A stretch of 64,000 nt of DNA, taken from Mycolicibacterium sp. P1-5 (GTDB lineage: Bacteria > Actinomycetota > Actinomycetes > Mycobacteriales > Mycobacteriaceae). The DNA lies in contig NZ_NPKT01000005.1 of NCBI RefSeq assembly GCF_008329565.1, positions 62,001 through 126,000 on the forward strand, given 5' to 3'. Made by a program: the position numbers and the translations under genes. The notes beneath the pieces are model-generated. The model ran no database searches. It saw nothing but the letters and a program-made list of their open reading frames with translations, and was not told the origin of the DNA. Positions 1 to 7,745 of this stretch are shown piece by piece. Each line of letters begins with the position of its first letter. Position 1 is the stretch's first letter.

Positions 1-1196
1 TTGGTGAGGTCGGTGAAGATGCGCACCCGACGTTCGAAGTTGTAGCCCAACGGCTCGAAGAGCGTGCCCGCCACCATCGCTTCGATCTGCTGGTACCCGA
101 ACACGACTCCTGCCGGTGCCAGGGCGACGCTGGCCGTGATTTGGTTGACGTGCCGTGCGACCACTTTCTTGACCAAACCGGGAAGCGCGTCCGTCAGAGT
201 CTTCAGGTGCACCGGACCCGCGATGGCATCGACGAGTTGGGCGCGCCAGGGAGACGGGTTACCGCCCCGGGCGAGAACGTAATTCAGCGATTTGATGAGC
301 TCGATGCCGTTCGAAGAGTGCAGCGCTTCGGGAGCTCCCCACAACCGACCGGAGAAGGACGAGTATTCGGCGAGATCCTCGAGCTGGTGTGGGGTCAGCT
401 TGCGCCCGAACGCGTGGTCGACGAGACGTCCAAGGAGCATGCCGCTGCCGAACCCGAGCAACGACGTCACAGGGATCGGTTCGCCGAACTTGAGATAGAC
501 GTCGTCACCCCACTTGCGGCGCAGTCCTCGACTGGCCAGTGCGTGCATCAACCGCACCCGCACCACGTCCTGGAATGCCTCCGATTGGCGGTCGAAGATG
601 TCTGGCAGCGTGAATTCCGCGAATACCCGGGCGGTTTCGATGAATCGGCGCGGCCCGTCGTCAGCGAATCGCCCCGTGGCGCCGGTGGCGGCGGAGATGT
701 CGCCGGTCATCGCTGTCTCGTAGAACGCCCACCCGCGGATGATCGTCGTGGCGGCGAAGGTGCTCGACATCGCCAGCATGCGGCCGCGTTCGGCGGCGAC
801 GAGATCAAACTGGGCGGGCAACTCGTCCAGATGCGCGAAGAGCTCGACCAACTCGTGCGGCGGATCCTCGAGAGTGTCGATGCCCTGGGTCAATGCCTGC
901 TCGAACAGCGATCGCCCCTGCTCATGGCCGAGGCGCTCAAATGCGTCGACGGCGCCGTCCATGAGGTCGTCGCGCTGCCAGAAATAGTCGTCCCGTATGC
1001 GGGTGAGGTCGTTCGGTTCGAGTTCCTTTTCAACGTCGATCCACTCGCCGAAGATGAACTCGCGCATGAAACGCCACTGGTCGGCGAAGTGGTCGCGCCC
1101 GGGCGGGATGGGCCGCAACGGCCGGTCAGGATGGTCCCGCCGGTTGAAGTCGACGTCGGAGAGGAGGATCTCCGGGCGCTCACCGGTGACAGTCAT
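1..1196 (-). CDS. MpaB/DUF2236-type oxygenase-like protein, 3' end beyond window
   Basis: A minus-strand frame runs open from ATG at 1196 to the window edge (398 codons seen), so the C-terminus is missing. The protein starts MTVTGERPEIL and is acidic and helix-rich. It holds the stretch VRVRLMHALASRGLRRKW, which fits the conserved RLMHA..R region of the DUF2236/MpaB (latex-oxygenase-like, haem-binding) family. The His in that motif is the proposed haem ligand in the family. Substrate is unknown; mycobacteria carry many paralogues. The plus-strand frame over the same region is an antisense shadow. Family call is by motif and overall look only. Confidence 0.72.
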   Translation of the reverse strand, partial: MTVTGERPEILLSDVDFNRRDHPDRPLRPIPPGRDHFADQWRFMREFIFGEWIDVEKELEPNDLTRIRDDYFWQRDDLMDGAVDAFERLGHEQGRSLFEQALTQGIDTLEDPPHELVELFAHLDELPAQFDLVAAERGRMLAMSSTFAATTIIRGWAFYETAMTGDISAATGATGRFADDGPRRFIETARVFAEFTLPDIFDRQSEAFQDVVRVRLMHALASRGLRRKWGDDVYLKFGEPIPVTSLLGFGSGMLLGRLVDHAFGRKLTPHQLEDLAEYSSFSGRLWGAPEALHSSNGIELIKSLNYVLARGGNPSPWRAQLVDAIAGPVHLKTLTDALPGLVKKVVARHVNQITASVALAPAGVVFGYQQIEAMVAGTLFEPLGYNFERRVRIFTDLT

Positions 1197-1250
1197 GCAG
1201 CGACGTTATCGCGGACGCGGCTTTCTGGCAACGCCCGTTGTCAGTTTGAT

Positions 1251-1685
1251 TCAGTTGATGATCTGGCCTCGCTCATCGGTGCGGAGTTCGGCAAGCCGGC
1301 CTCTCCACGTCTGTAATGCCTCCGGTGTCAGCCGCGTCCACTCGGTGACTTCACGCACCACCCGAAGCGGCGCTCGGCTCCGAAACGAGCGCGTGGGGTT
1401 GCCCGGAAACTTCTTGTCGGTGACGTTTGGATCATTCTCGAACGGCCCGGTGGGCTCGACTTCGTAGACATGTGGGGTCGACCCATCCAATGCGGCTATC
1501 TCTGCCGCCAGTCCAGCACCATCGCGCAGCGCGGTGAAGTAGATGTGATTCATGACAACCTCCGGCCGATAGTTCGAATTGAACCCGGCTCTGAGCAGGT
1601 CACCTGGGCGCAACTCGGCCTTTGTGCCATGAAAGAACGGCCCGTCGTCCAGCATCTCACCCATGTTCGCAACCCCGACTTTCAC
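1251..1685 (-). CDS. arr: NAD+-rifampin ADP-ribosyltransferase Arr
   Basis: This 144-aa protein matches the Arr family in length (about 140 aa) and in its conserved blocks: HGTKAELRPGDLL near residue 19, MNHIYFTALRDGAG, EVEPTGPFENDPN and VTDKKFPGNPTRSFRSRAP. In M. smegmatis the close homologue transfers ADP-ribose from NAD+ to rifampin and inactivates it. The NAD-binding His and Tyr (HGT and HIY) and the Asp in DPNVTDKK are present. It starts with GTG at 1685; an internal ATG at residue 8 is an alternative. It stands alone between the MpaB-like gene and a secreted protein gene. Presence predicts intrinsic rifamycin resistance by drug modification. Confidence 0.93.
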   Translation of the reverse strand: MKVGVANMGEMLDDGPFFHGTKAELRPGDLLRAGFNSNYRPEVVMNHIYFTALRDGAGLAAEIAALDGSTPHVYEVEPTGPFENDPNVTDKKFPGNPTRSFRSRAPLRVVREVTEWTRLTPEALQTWRGRLAELRTDERGQIIN

Positions 1686-1735
1686 GAATCACCCATGGCA
1701 AGAACGGCATTCGCGCCGATCCCGGCCCGCAATAC

Positions 1736-2677
1736 TCAGGAAACCGTGACGTGGACGTGATTGAAGTGGTTGGCAACGCGCCACATCGTGTACGACACCC
1801 CGAAGCGTTGGGCCTGGCTCTGGACGTCGGCGTTGATGGCATCGCCCAGCGCCATATCCGAACCGATCATGATGTCGATGGCGTGGCCGCTCGGATGATC
1901 GCGAATGGGGTCAGGGCGCACTCCACCGATGGACTGCACACCCGGGAAGGTCGAGATGATGTACGCCGCGAGGGTTCGGGCGTTGGGAACCAGACCGCTC
2001 ATCCCGACGGTGGGGATCGCGCCACCCGGGCCCAACAAAGCCTGCTGGGCGGCTGGCAGCGCGTAATAGGTCGCCCGGACCAACCTGACCTGGCCCTCGA
2101 CTTCCGACTGCTTGATCTCCAGGACGGTGCGCGCGGCAGCGGCAGCGTCGGCAGCCGCTTTGGCGGTCGCCGCGGATTCGGCTGAGGCCGCCGCGGCGAT
2201 CTCGGCCCGCTGCTTGCCGGTGCGGAAGTTCTTCAACTGTCCCGACATCTGGTCGGTGATCGCTTGCTGGAAGGCCAGCTGGTCGATCAGGCGCTGGGGC
2301 GACGCCGCCGTGAAGAGCGCGCTCACGCTGTCCGTACGCCCGCCGGCATAGAAGGCCGCCGCGGTTTTGTCGACGGTCCCTTGATAGTCGGCCAGCCGCA
2401 CCTTGGTGGCTTCGAGCACGGCCAGATCGTCGGCGTACTTGCGCTCCGCGTCGCTCTGCAGCTGCAGCTTCTTGTCGAGGTCTTGCTGGGCAGACTGAGC
2501 CGTTTCGATCAGCTGCTGCGCCTGCTGGGTCAACTCGTTCAGCTTCGCCAGCTCATCCACTTCCGGCTCGGCGAACGCAGAACCGGCCGACACCACGCAG
2601 AGCGCGGTGACGATCGCGATCGCGCCCGCTGTCCTGCTCGGGCCCGATTTCGGCGCGAAAGGCCGGTGGAAATTCAC
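1736..2677 (-). CDS. Secreted coiled-coil protein with ARB_07466/M15-like C-terminal domain
   Basis: The 313-aa protein begins (GTG) with a basic n-region and a hydrophobic segment ending in AGSAFA, a likely signal peptide cut after residue 36. Residues about 40-190 are Ala/Gln/Lys-rich coiled coil (LNELTQQAQQLIETAQSAQQ), like the N-terminal helices of NlpC/P60 proteins of the RipA group. The C-terminus has DHPSGHAIDIMI and WRVANHFNHVHVTV, the conserved His/Asp clusters of the ARB_07466-like (peptidase M15-related) domain seen in mycobacterial cell-wall proteins. A cell-wall, zinc-dependent role is inferred; the enzyme activity is not proven for this family. An AAGGAT ribosome site precedes the start. 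Confidence 0.72.
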   Translation of the reverse strand: MNFHRPFAPKSGPSRTAGAIAIVTALCVVSAGSAFAEPEVDELAKLNELTQQAQQLIETAQSAQQDLDKKLQLQSDAERKYADDLAVLEATKVRLADYQGTVDKTAAAFYAGGRTDSVSALFTAASPQRLIDQLAFQQAITDQMSGQLKNFRTGKQRAEIAAAASAESAATAKAAADAAAAARTVLEIKQSEVEGQVRLVRATYYALPAAQQALLGPGGAIPTVGMSGLVPNARTLAAYIISTFPGVQSIGGVRPDPIRDHPSGHAIDIMIGSDMALGDAINADVQSQAQRFGVSYTMWRVANHFNHVHVTVS

Positions 2678-2825
2678 GACTGCGCATCCTTTGACTGCTG
2701 GGCCACGTCGCCTTCGTCGAACTGCTGACCCCTGACCCTCAGGTCCCGGACAGGTTACGAAACGGTGCGCAGGTTGTCCAACCGTCGCGAACTACCGGCG
2801 CGGCCGGCGCTCCGCCGCTGTGCCG

Positions 2826-3719
2826 TCAAGTCGTTCGCCGGTTCCCCCATCTGGTGACGATCTGGCTGGCGAAGTCGAGCATCTGGTCAAGGGTCGGGAA
2901 GAGTGCGAAGGCGTCCACAATTGCCTCATCGGCGCCGTCCTTCGCCAAGCGCTCGATCTTGTCGACCACTGATTCGACGGACATGCCGGGTTCGAGGTTG
3001 ATTCGCATGGCGGTCTCCAGCGCCTCGGGGTCGCGGCCGGCGTCCTGCGCCGCACGGCGGGCAACCGACCACATGTGGTCGTAAGACTGCATGCCCTCGA
3101 CGCCGAGCCAGCCGACGCCGAACCGGCCGACCCGACGCATCGCGGCCTCACTGGCCCCGCCGATCCAGATGGGTGGGCCACCAGCCTGAACCGGACGCAG
3201 GTCGGCGTGGACCGCCGGCAGGGAGAAAAACTCGCTGTCCCACGACACGGGGGTGGTGGTCCACCACTCCTGCAGGAACGCCAACACGTCGTCAAGCATC
3301 CGCCCGCGCCGGCGCCAGTCCGCGCCGCGGGCGATGTCATGCTCGTCCCTCATCCACCCGACTCCGACCCCGACGTCGAGGCGGCCGTCACTGAGCACGT
3401 CGAGGGTGGTCAGCTGCCGGGCGAGGTGAGTGGGCTCGTAATAGAACGTGCTGAGCGTGCTGGCGTTCAGCCGCACCCGGCTGGTCGCCGCCGCGGCGAC
3501 TGTCCACAGCAGAACCGGATCAAGGTAACGAGTCATCTGAGGCGGATACGGCTGCTCTGCGCCCGGATAGGTGGATTGCATATTCACCGGGGTGACCAGG
3601 CGATCCCCGACCCACAGCGTGTCATAGCCGAGGTCTTCGAGGCCTCGGCAGAATGTGCTCAGGCCAACGGCGCTGCCAATGGCAGGCCCGACAATGGGAA
3701 TGACGAAACCAAGTCGCAT
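2826..3719 (-). CDS. LLM-class F420-dependent oxidoreductase
   Basis: The 297-aa protein is a luciferase-like monooxygenase-fold oxidoreductase. Signs are the N-terminal beta strand RLGFVIPIVGP, LGYDTLWVGDRLV, LDVLSDGRLDVGVGVGW and PPIWIGGASEAAMRRVGRFG. Such mycobacterial proteins mostly use coenzyme F420 rather than FMN and luciferase chemistry; the substrate is unknown. The start at 3719 is chosen because GGAGAGGGG lies just upstream and because MRLGFV is the usual N-terminus; longer starts to 3797 lack this. It follows an F420-reductase-like gene in the same direction by 55 bp, so the two may share a transcript and cofactor. Confidence 0.85.
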   Translation of the reverse strand: MRLGFVIPIVGPAIGSAVGLSTFCRGLEDLGYDTLWVGDRLVTPVNMQSTYPGAEQPYPPQMTRYLDPVLLWTVAAAATSRVRLNASTLSTFYYEPTHLARQLTTLDVLSDGRLDVGVGVGWMRDEHDIARGADWRRRGRMLDDVLAFLQEWWTTTPVSWDSEFFSLPAVHADLRPVQAGGPPIWIGGASEAAMRRVGRFGVGWLGVEGMQSYDHMWSVARRAAQDAGRDPEALETAMRINLEPGMSVESVVDKIERLAKDGADEAIVDAFALFPTLDQMLDFASQIVTRWGNRRTT

Positions 3720-3774
3720 CGTGAAAACCCCTCTCCAGGCAGACGATCGTTTTCGGCTACAGCGTGGACGCAGC

Positions 3775-4392
3775 TCAGCCGGCGACTCCGAGTGCAATGT
3801 CGAAGTTGTCCATGCCGTGACGGGCTAGGCCCATCAGGATCAGGCTTGTTCCTTCCAGCCAGTGCGCCATGTCCAGGCCGCCGACGTCGAGGGGGCGCAG
3901 CCCGAGACTTGCGATGAACGTCGACACATCGGCCTTGGCCTGTGCGTCGTCGCCGGCGAAGAACACGTCGGGCGTCTGACCTTTTTCCAGAACGTGACCG
4001 AAGACGGTGTTGAAGGCCTTCACCACGCGGGCGTCGGCCGGGGCAGCCGTGGCGACCTCGCGTGCGATCGAGGTGTCATCGGGGATGGCGAGCCCATCGG
4101 CATCGGCATTGAACGGGTTGCTGATGTCGACGATGACTTTGTTCGCCAACGCTTCTCCGTACTGGGCAACGATGGGTACCACGTCGGCGTACCTCACCGC
4201 CACGATGACGATGTCCCCGGCGGGGACGGCTCCGAACTCTCCGGTGGTGGTGCTACCGCCGAGCGCGCCGGCCAGCGCGGCGGCCTTGGCCGCATCGCGG
4301 CCCACTATTTCGACGGCGTTGCCGCCCGTGACCGCTAGGGCGCCGATCGCGCGTGCCATGTTGCCGGTGCCGATGATGCTGATGCTGCTCAT
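3775..4392 (-). CDS. NADPH-dependent F420 reductase-like (NPDR) protein, module A
   Basis: A 205-aa Rossmann protein starting MSSISIIGTGNMARAIG, with the GxGxMA dinucleotide motif, VEIVGRDAAKA, DIVIVAVRYADV, DISNPFN and VVKAFNTVFG. These fit the F420-dependent NADP oxidoreductase family (IPR028939 type). True Fno enzymes pass hydride between F420H2 and NADP+, but many actinobacterial members have other roles. The start at 4392 gives the usual N-terminus and has GAGCAGGAAC before it. It lies downstream of a SnoaL-like and an SDR gene (all minus strand) and has a clear paralogue at 8739-9371. Confidence 0.82.
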   Translation of the reverse strand: MSSISIIGTGNMARAIGALAVTGGNAVEIVGRDAAKAAALAGALGGSTTTGEFGAVPAGDIVIVAVRYADVVPIVAQYGEALANKVIVDISNPFNADADGLAIPDDTSIAREVATAAPADARVVKAFNTVFGHVLEKGQTPDVFFAGDDAQAKADVSTFIASLGLRPLDVGGLDMAHWLEGTSLILMGLARHGMDNFDIALGVAG

Positions 4393-4475
4393 GTTCCTGC
4401 TCGCTTTCGCTTGTCGTCTGATTGATGTCAAGGGGCCGATGGCCTGTGGGTGTCGTTGGGTGGGTGGCCGCGTCG

Positions 4476-4901
4476 TTACCCCGTGTGGGTGAGGAGTTCC
4501 CAAGGCTTCATGTCGAGGAGTTCGGCAAGGCGCCTTTGCATCTGGACCCCGGACGGCAGGGGCCGCCACCAGATGGTCACCTCGGCGATCTTCCCGTCGC
4601 GGTCGAGCAGGATGTAGTCGAACCCATTGACCACGGTGTCGTCGATCTGGAGGCGGAAGTGCGCGGCGTGGTGCGTCGGCCCGCTGAGGACCTCGTCATA
4701 GGTGAGGCTTGTCGCTACGGTGCCGACCGTCTGCATGGCTTTCACAACTGCGTCGCGGCCGGCCACCGGCTCGTGGCCGAGCGGGCCGTACATCACCACG
4801 TCCTCGGCGAGGATGGTGGACAGCGCGTCTTCGTGGGCGCCGCCGTGCATACCGGCGACGAAGGCGTTCACGGTGTCGCGGTGCGGGGCGAATGTGGTCA
4901 T
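4476..4901 (-). CDS. SnoaL-like/NTF2-fold protein, module A
   Basis: The 141-aa protein has the size and pattern of the NTF2-like SnoaL superfamily: an N-terminal helix (RDTVNAFVAGMHGG), LAEDVVMYGPLGHEPVAGRDAV, and a C-terminal sheet ending GKIAEVTIWWRPL. Members are isomerases, cyclases, hydrolases or non-enzymatic small-molecule binders, so the reaction cannot be named. Start 4901 follows AAGGAG by 6 bases. It lies 52 bp downstream of the SDR gene and is paralogous to 7272-7697, where the N-terminus TTYAPNRDT is conserved but the start codon is not ATG. Confidence 0.8.
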   Translation of the reverse strand: MTTFAPHRDTVNAFVAGMHGGAHEDALSTILAEDVVMYGPLGHEPVAGRDAVVKAMQTVGTVATSLTYDEVLSGPTHHAAHFRLQIDDTVVNGFDYILLDRDGKIAEVTIWWRPLPSGVQMQRRLAELLDMKPWELLTHTG

Positions 4902-4953
4902 GGCTACTCCTTGAGTCCTGTTCGCTTGCAGTGCTTTTGAGCTAGATCGCCGG

Positions 4954-5688
4954 TTAGACCACCGTTGTGCCGCCGTCGACGACCAGCTCCTGACCGTTGA
5001 CGTAGCTCGAGTCGTCGGAGGCGAGGAACAGCGCGGCTGACGCGATCTCCTCGGGGCGACCCATCGCACGCCGCGGAATCACGGACTCGAACTGCGCCTT
5101 CATCTCGTCGTCCATGACCGCTTCCAACATTGGTGAGGCGACCTGGCCCGGGGTCAGCACGTTCACCCGGATATTCCTGTCTCTCAACTCCGACACCCAC
5201 ACCCGTGCGTAGGCGGGCAACACGGCCTTGCTTCCGGCGTACACGCTCCAGTTCGGGTAACCCCGCAGCGACGCGTTCGACCCGGTCATGAAGATCGAGC
5301 CGCCATCGTTGAACAGCTGCAGCGCCTTCTGGACGGTGAACAACGTGCCCCGCGCATTCAGCCAGAACGCATCGTGGAAGTCCTCCTCGGTGATCTCACC
5401 GAGCTTGGCCTGCTTGCCGACTCCGGCGCTCGCCCACAACACGTCGATCGCACCCTTCTCGCGCTTGACCGTGTCGAACAACCGGTCCAAGTCGTCGAGG
5501 TCGGCCGAATCACCCTGCACGCCAGTGACATTCCGCCCGATTTGCTCAACGGCCTCGTCCAAGGCGTCCTTCCGTCGGCCCGTGATGTAGACGTAAGCCC
5601 CCTCGTCGACGAACAACTTCGCACCGGCGAGCGCCATCCCACTCGTCGCGCCCGTGATCACAGCGACCTTGCCCTCAAGCTTTCCCAC
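4954..5688 (-). CDS. SDR family oxidoreductase, module A
   Basis: A 244-aa classical short-chain dehydrogenase. The cofactor site is TGATSGMA at residues 12-19, where the third glycine of the usual TGxxxGxG is Ala. The catalytic set is Ser137 (TGS), Tyr150 and Lys154 (YAGSK), with NxxG at 111-114 (NARG). Substrate unknown. It starts with GTG after GGAG (5-bp spacing), and is first in the minus-strand run SDR - SnoaL - F420-reductase-like - LLM oxidoreductase. A TetR gene diverges from it across 124 bp that hold an inverted repeat, so TetR control is likely. The protein is clearly similar to that at 6457-7200. Confidence 0.88.
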   Translation of the reverse strand: MGKLEGKVAVITGATSGMALAGAKLFVDEGAYVYITGRRKDALDEAVEQIGRNVTGVQGDSADLDDLDRLFDTVKREKGAIDVLWASAGVGKQAKLGEITEEDFHDAFWLNARGTLFTVQKALQLFNDGGSIFMTGSNASLRGYPNWSVYAGSKAVLPAYARVWVSELRDRNIRVNVLTPGQVASPMLEAVMDDEMKAQFESVIPRRAMGRPEEIASAALFLASDDSSYVNGQELVVDGGTTVV

Positions 5689-5717
5689 GATTACTCCATC
5701 TGTTTGTCAATGTTGAC

Positions 5718-5741
5718 TAAGTACACCGATCTGCGTACTTA
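5718..5741. promoter_or_regulatory. Inverted repeat between SDR and TetR genes, probable TetR operator
   Basis: TAAGTAC (5718-5724) and GTACTTA (5735-5741) are perfect 7-bp arms around a 10-bp centre, midway in the 124-bp divergent region. The spacing suits a TetR dimer site. Overlapping TTGACT at 5713-5718 could be a -35 element for the TetR gene. Confidence 0.55.
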
Positions 5742-5812
5742 ACGTAACGGACGGCTCGGGCGAACGCAAGCTATGCACACCGATCAGTACCCGACTCCGA
5801 TATGCTGGCCAC

Positions 5813-6403
5813 ATGACGGAGTTGGAGAAGGGGCCGCGGGGCCTGCGGCGCGGCCGCGGCGCACGAGAGCGCATCCTCGGCGCGTCCCGGCAACTGTTCC
5901 GTGATCAAGGCATCAACAGCACGGGCCTGGACCAGCTCTGCTCGGTCGCCCAGGTGTCCAAGCGCACGTTCTACCAGCACTTCGCCAGTAAGGACGAGCT
6001 GATCGCCGAACACCTACGCCGATTCGATCCCGACGTCCTTCCCGAGGTGTTCGACCGCACGGACCTCACGCCCCGCGAACGACTTCTGGCCGTCTTCGAC
6101 ATTCGCTCGCCGCTGTGCCCGTTCATCGCGGCGGCCGTGGAACTTCACGATCCCGGCCACCCGGCACGCCTGAAAGCCCGCGACTACAAGACGGCCTTCG
6201 CCGCACGGCTCACCGCTGCCGCCCGCGAGGCCGGCGCCACAAACCCGGAACAGCTCGGAGAACAACTCGCGCTGCTGTTGGATGGCGCCTCCGCCCGCAA
6301 CCGAGTCCTCGACGCGGACACCTTCGCCACCGCCGCCGCCATCGCAACCGTCCTCATCGACAACGCCATCCCCGCGGCAGAGGTACCCCGGGTCGCACGC
6401 TGA
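5813..6403 (+). CDS. TetR family transcriptional regulator
   Basis: The 196-aa protein has a TetR helix-turn-helix at about residues 17-63 (RERILGASRQLFRDQGINST, then VSKRTFYQHFASKDEL). The C-terminal domain has CPFIAAAVELHDPGHPA, a motif typical of the subfamily whose members often sit beside SDR or reductase genes. The stretch between RLLAVFD and CPFI is about ten residues shorter than in most relatives, a small deletion in the ligand domain. It diverges from the SDR at 4954-5688 and probably represses it, and perhaps the SDR module downstream (6457-7200). No strong ribosome site is seen, so the start is less certain. Confidence 0.85.
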   Translation: MTELEKGPRGLRRGRGARERILGASRQLFRDQGINSTGLDQLCSVAQVSKRTFYQHFASKDELIAEHLRRFDPDVLPEVFDRTDLTPRERLLAVFDIRSPLCPFIAAAVELHDPGHPARLKARDYKTAFAARLTAAAREAGATNPEQLGEQLALLLDGASARNRVLDADTFATAAAIATVLIDNAIPAAEVPRVAR

Positions 6404-6456
6404 ACCCGGCGTCGGCCGATGCCACCTGAAATCCGTTGTGAGCGAACGTGTCGGCG

Positions 6457-7200
6457 TCAGACGGACGTGGTGCCGCCGTCAGCGACCAACTCCATACCGT
6501 TGACGAAGCCCGAGTCGTCCGAGGCCAAGAACAGCGCGATCGTCGCGATCTCCTCGGGCCTGCCGTTCATTCCTCGCGGAATCAGGGCTTCTCGCGCCTC
6601 CATCGCGGCCTTGGTCTCGTCGTCGAACGTCTCCTCCCGTTCTTGCGCGACGACCTGGCCCGGGGTCAGGACGTTGACCCGGATCCTGCGGTCCCTCAAC
6701 TCCGCCAACCACACGCGGGCATACGCATGCAGTGCAGCCTTGCTCGCTGCGTAGACACCCCAGGCTGGGTAGCCTCTGACCGATGCGATCGACCCGGTCA
6801 TGAGAATCGAGCCACCATCGTTGAACAGTGGCAGTGCCTTCTGGACGGTGAACAGCGTGCCGCGGGCGTTGAGCCCGAAGGTGGTATCGAAGTGTTCCTC
6901 GCTGATCTCGCCGAGCTTGCCTTCCCGGGCGGTGCCGGCATTGGCCCACAACACGTCGATAGCGCCCTTCTCGCGTTGGACCGTGCCGAACAAGCGGTCC
7001 AAGTCCTCCAAGTTCGCTGAATCGGCCTGCACGCCAGTCACATTCCGGCCGATCAACGTGACGGCGTCATCCACAGCTTCCTTACGCCTGCCCGTGATGT
7101 AGACGTAAGCACCTTCCTCGACGAACAACTGGGCGCCGGCCAGCGCCATACCACTCGATCCGCCGGTGATCACAGCCACCTTGCCGTCAAGCTTTCCCAC
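6457..7200 (-). CDS. SDR family oxidoreductase, module B
   Basis: A 247-aa short-chain dehydrogenase, highly similar along its whole length to that at 4954-5688 (same GRNVTGVQ, NARGTLFTVQKAL and RIRVNVLTPGQV blocks). The cofactor motif is again altered, TGGSSGMA, and the catalytic residues are Ser137, Tyr150 and Lys154. Start is taken as GTG at 7200, 5 bases after GAGGAG and aligned with the paralogue; a GTG two codons upstream would overlap the ribosome site. It is the last gene of the minus-strand run 9371-6457 and converges on the TetR gene. Confidence 0.88.
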   Translation of the reverse strand: MGKLDGKVAVITGGSSGMALAGAQLFVEEGAYVYITGRRKEAVDDAVTLIGRNVTGVQADSANLEDLDRLFGTVQREKGAIDVLWANAGTAREGKLGEISEEHFDTTFGLNARGTLFTVQKALPLFNDGGSILMTGSIASVRGYPAWGVYAASKAALHAYARVWLAELRDRRIRVNVLTPGQVVAQEREETFDDETKAAMEAREALIPRGMNGRPEEIATIALFLASDDSGFVNGMELVADGGTTSV

Positions 7201-7271
7201 GATCACTCCTCAATTTGGTGGCGGTGCCGGGCTACCGGTCGAGTCCCGGTGACTGTGGCACGGCCGTGGCG

Positions 7272-7697
7272 CTATCGTCCGTTCGTGCGAAGTTCCCAGG
7301 GCTGCATGCCGATTACTTCGGCGAGGTTGCGTTGCAGCTCGACGCCGGCCGGCAGCGTCCGGTAGAAGATACTGACCTCGGCGATCTTGCCATCCGCGTC
7401 GATCAGGACGAGGAAGATGCCGTTGACTGCAGCGTCTCCGACTTGTAGCCGGAAGCGTGCGGCGTGGTGGGTGTCGCCGCTGAGGACCTCGGTGTAGGTG
7501 TCGTCCGATGAGATGCCGTTGACGGTCATGATGGTGTTCACGGCGGCTTCCCGGCCCACGACTGGTTCGTCGCCGAACGGGCCGCGGATTACCACGTCGG
7601 CGGCGAGCAAACCGGTGAGGGTCTCTTCATCAGCGCCGCCGTTGATGCAGTCGACGAAGGAATCCATGGTGTCGCGGTTCGGGGCGTACGTCGTTAT
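7272..7697 (-). CDS. SnoaL-like/NTF2-fold protein, module B, apparent ATA start
   Basis: NTF2-like protein paralogous to 4476-4901 (shared AADVV.RGPFGDEPVVGREAAV, SGDTHHAARFRLQ and MQPWEL). The first in-frame ATG is at 7667 (131 aa), but it has no ribosome site. Homology with the paralogue runs ten codons further up (TTYAPNRDT against TTFAPHRDT) to an ATA codon at 7697-7695, exactly where the paralogue has ATG and 5 bases after AGGAG. So either ATA is used as a rare start or an ATG was mutated and the gene is weakly expressed from 7667. It lies 64 bp after the extended SDR gene. Confidence 0.7.
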   Translation of the reverse strand: MTTYAPNRDTMDSFVDCINGGADEETLTGLLAADVVIRGPFGDEPVVGREAAVNTIMTVNGISSDDTYTEVLSGDTHHAARFRLQVGDAAVNGIFLVLIDADGKIAEVSIFYRTLPAGVELQRNLAEVIGMQPWELRTNGR

Positions 7698-7745
7698 GGC
7701 TGCTCCTGATTGGTAGGTGAGACTCTGGTCGATGAGCTTTGGCCG

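Noticed and set aside
141..1316. A 391-codon plus-strand frame
   Set aside because: It is antisense to the MpaB-like gene that runs off the window edge; its translation lacks any known motif.
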